From the NCBI GenBank assembly GCA_014381035.1, contig JACMIS010000638.1:1-6052 (forward strand): DNA of 6,052 nt, in the 5' to 3' direction. The translations under genes and the position numbers were made by a program. Below are positions 6,050-6,052 of the stretch, piece after piece (the first letter of the stretch is position 1; each line of letters begins with the position of its first letter). The notes under the pieces were generated by a model that searched no databases, was not told the origin of the DNA, and saw only the letters and a list, made by a program, of their open reading frames with translations. Origin of the DNA: Armatimonadota bacterium. GTDB taxonomy: Bacteria; Armatimonadota; Armatimonadia; Armatimonadales; Armatimonadaceae.

Positions 6050-6052
6050 TCG

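Overview
The window is bacterial chromosomal DNA of moderately high G+C content, with compact genes on both strands. It reads from left to right as follows: a tRNA-Asn gene with its own sigma70-type promoter and a strong intrinsic terminator; a multi-spanning membrane protein on the plus strand, probably a GT-C-fold glycosyltransferase; a LuxC-type acyl-CoA reductase on the minus strand, whose end overlaps the end of the membrane protein gene; a 316-bp intergenic region with a degenerate 8-bp repeat laid out as a large inverted repeat; a proteasomal-ATPase (ARC/Mpa) homologue on the plus strand with its own terminator; and, at the right edge on the minus strand, a broken xisH-family gene.

The lineage cannot be fixed from the sequence alone. 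ARC/Mpa ATPases are best known from Actinobacteria and also occur in scattered other phyla. XisH-family genes are common in cyanobacteria and also occur elsewhere, mainly in Chloroflexota- and Armatimonadota-type genomes. Two genes have a -10-like hexamer only 8 to 9 nt before the ATG and no Shine-Dalgarno, which points to a lineage that uses leaderless mRNAs. An uncultured or deep-branching terrabacterial lineage, Armatimonadota-like for example, would fit, but this is inference.

The genes do not form one obvious pathway. Each appears to be its own transcription unit: the tRNA and ARC units end in clear hairpin terminators, the membrane protein and LuxC genes converge, and LuxC and ARC diverge. 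The points most worth attention are: (i) an ARC-like ATPase with no proteasome or pupylation genes beside it and without the C-terminal docking tail of Mpa/ARC; (ii) the 8-bp-periodic inverted repeat upstream of it; (iii) the xisH remnant, in which removing one base restores the family consensus for nine residues before a stop codon; and (iv) the paired leaderless-type promoters. No mobile element, CRISPR array or clearly new multi-gene system is visible.
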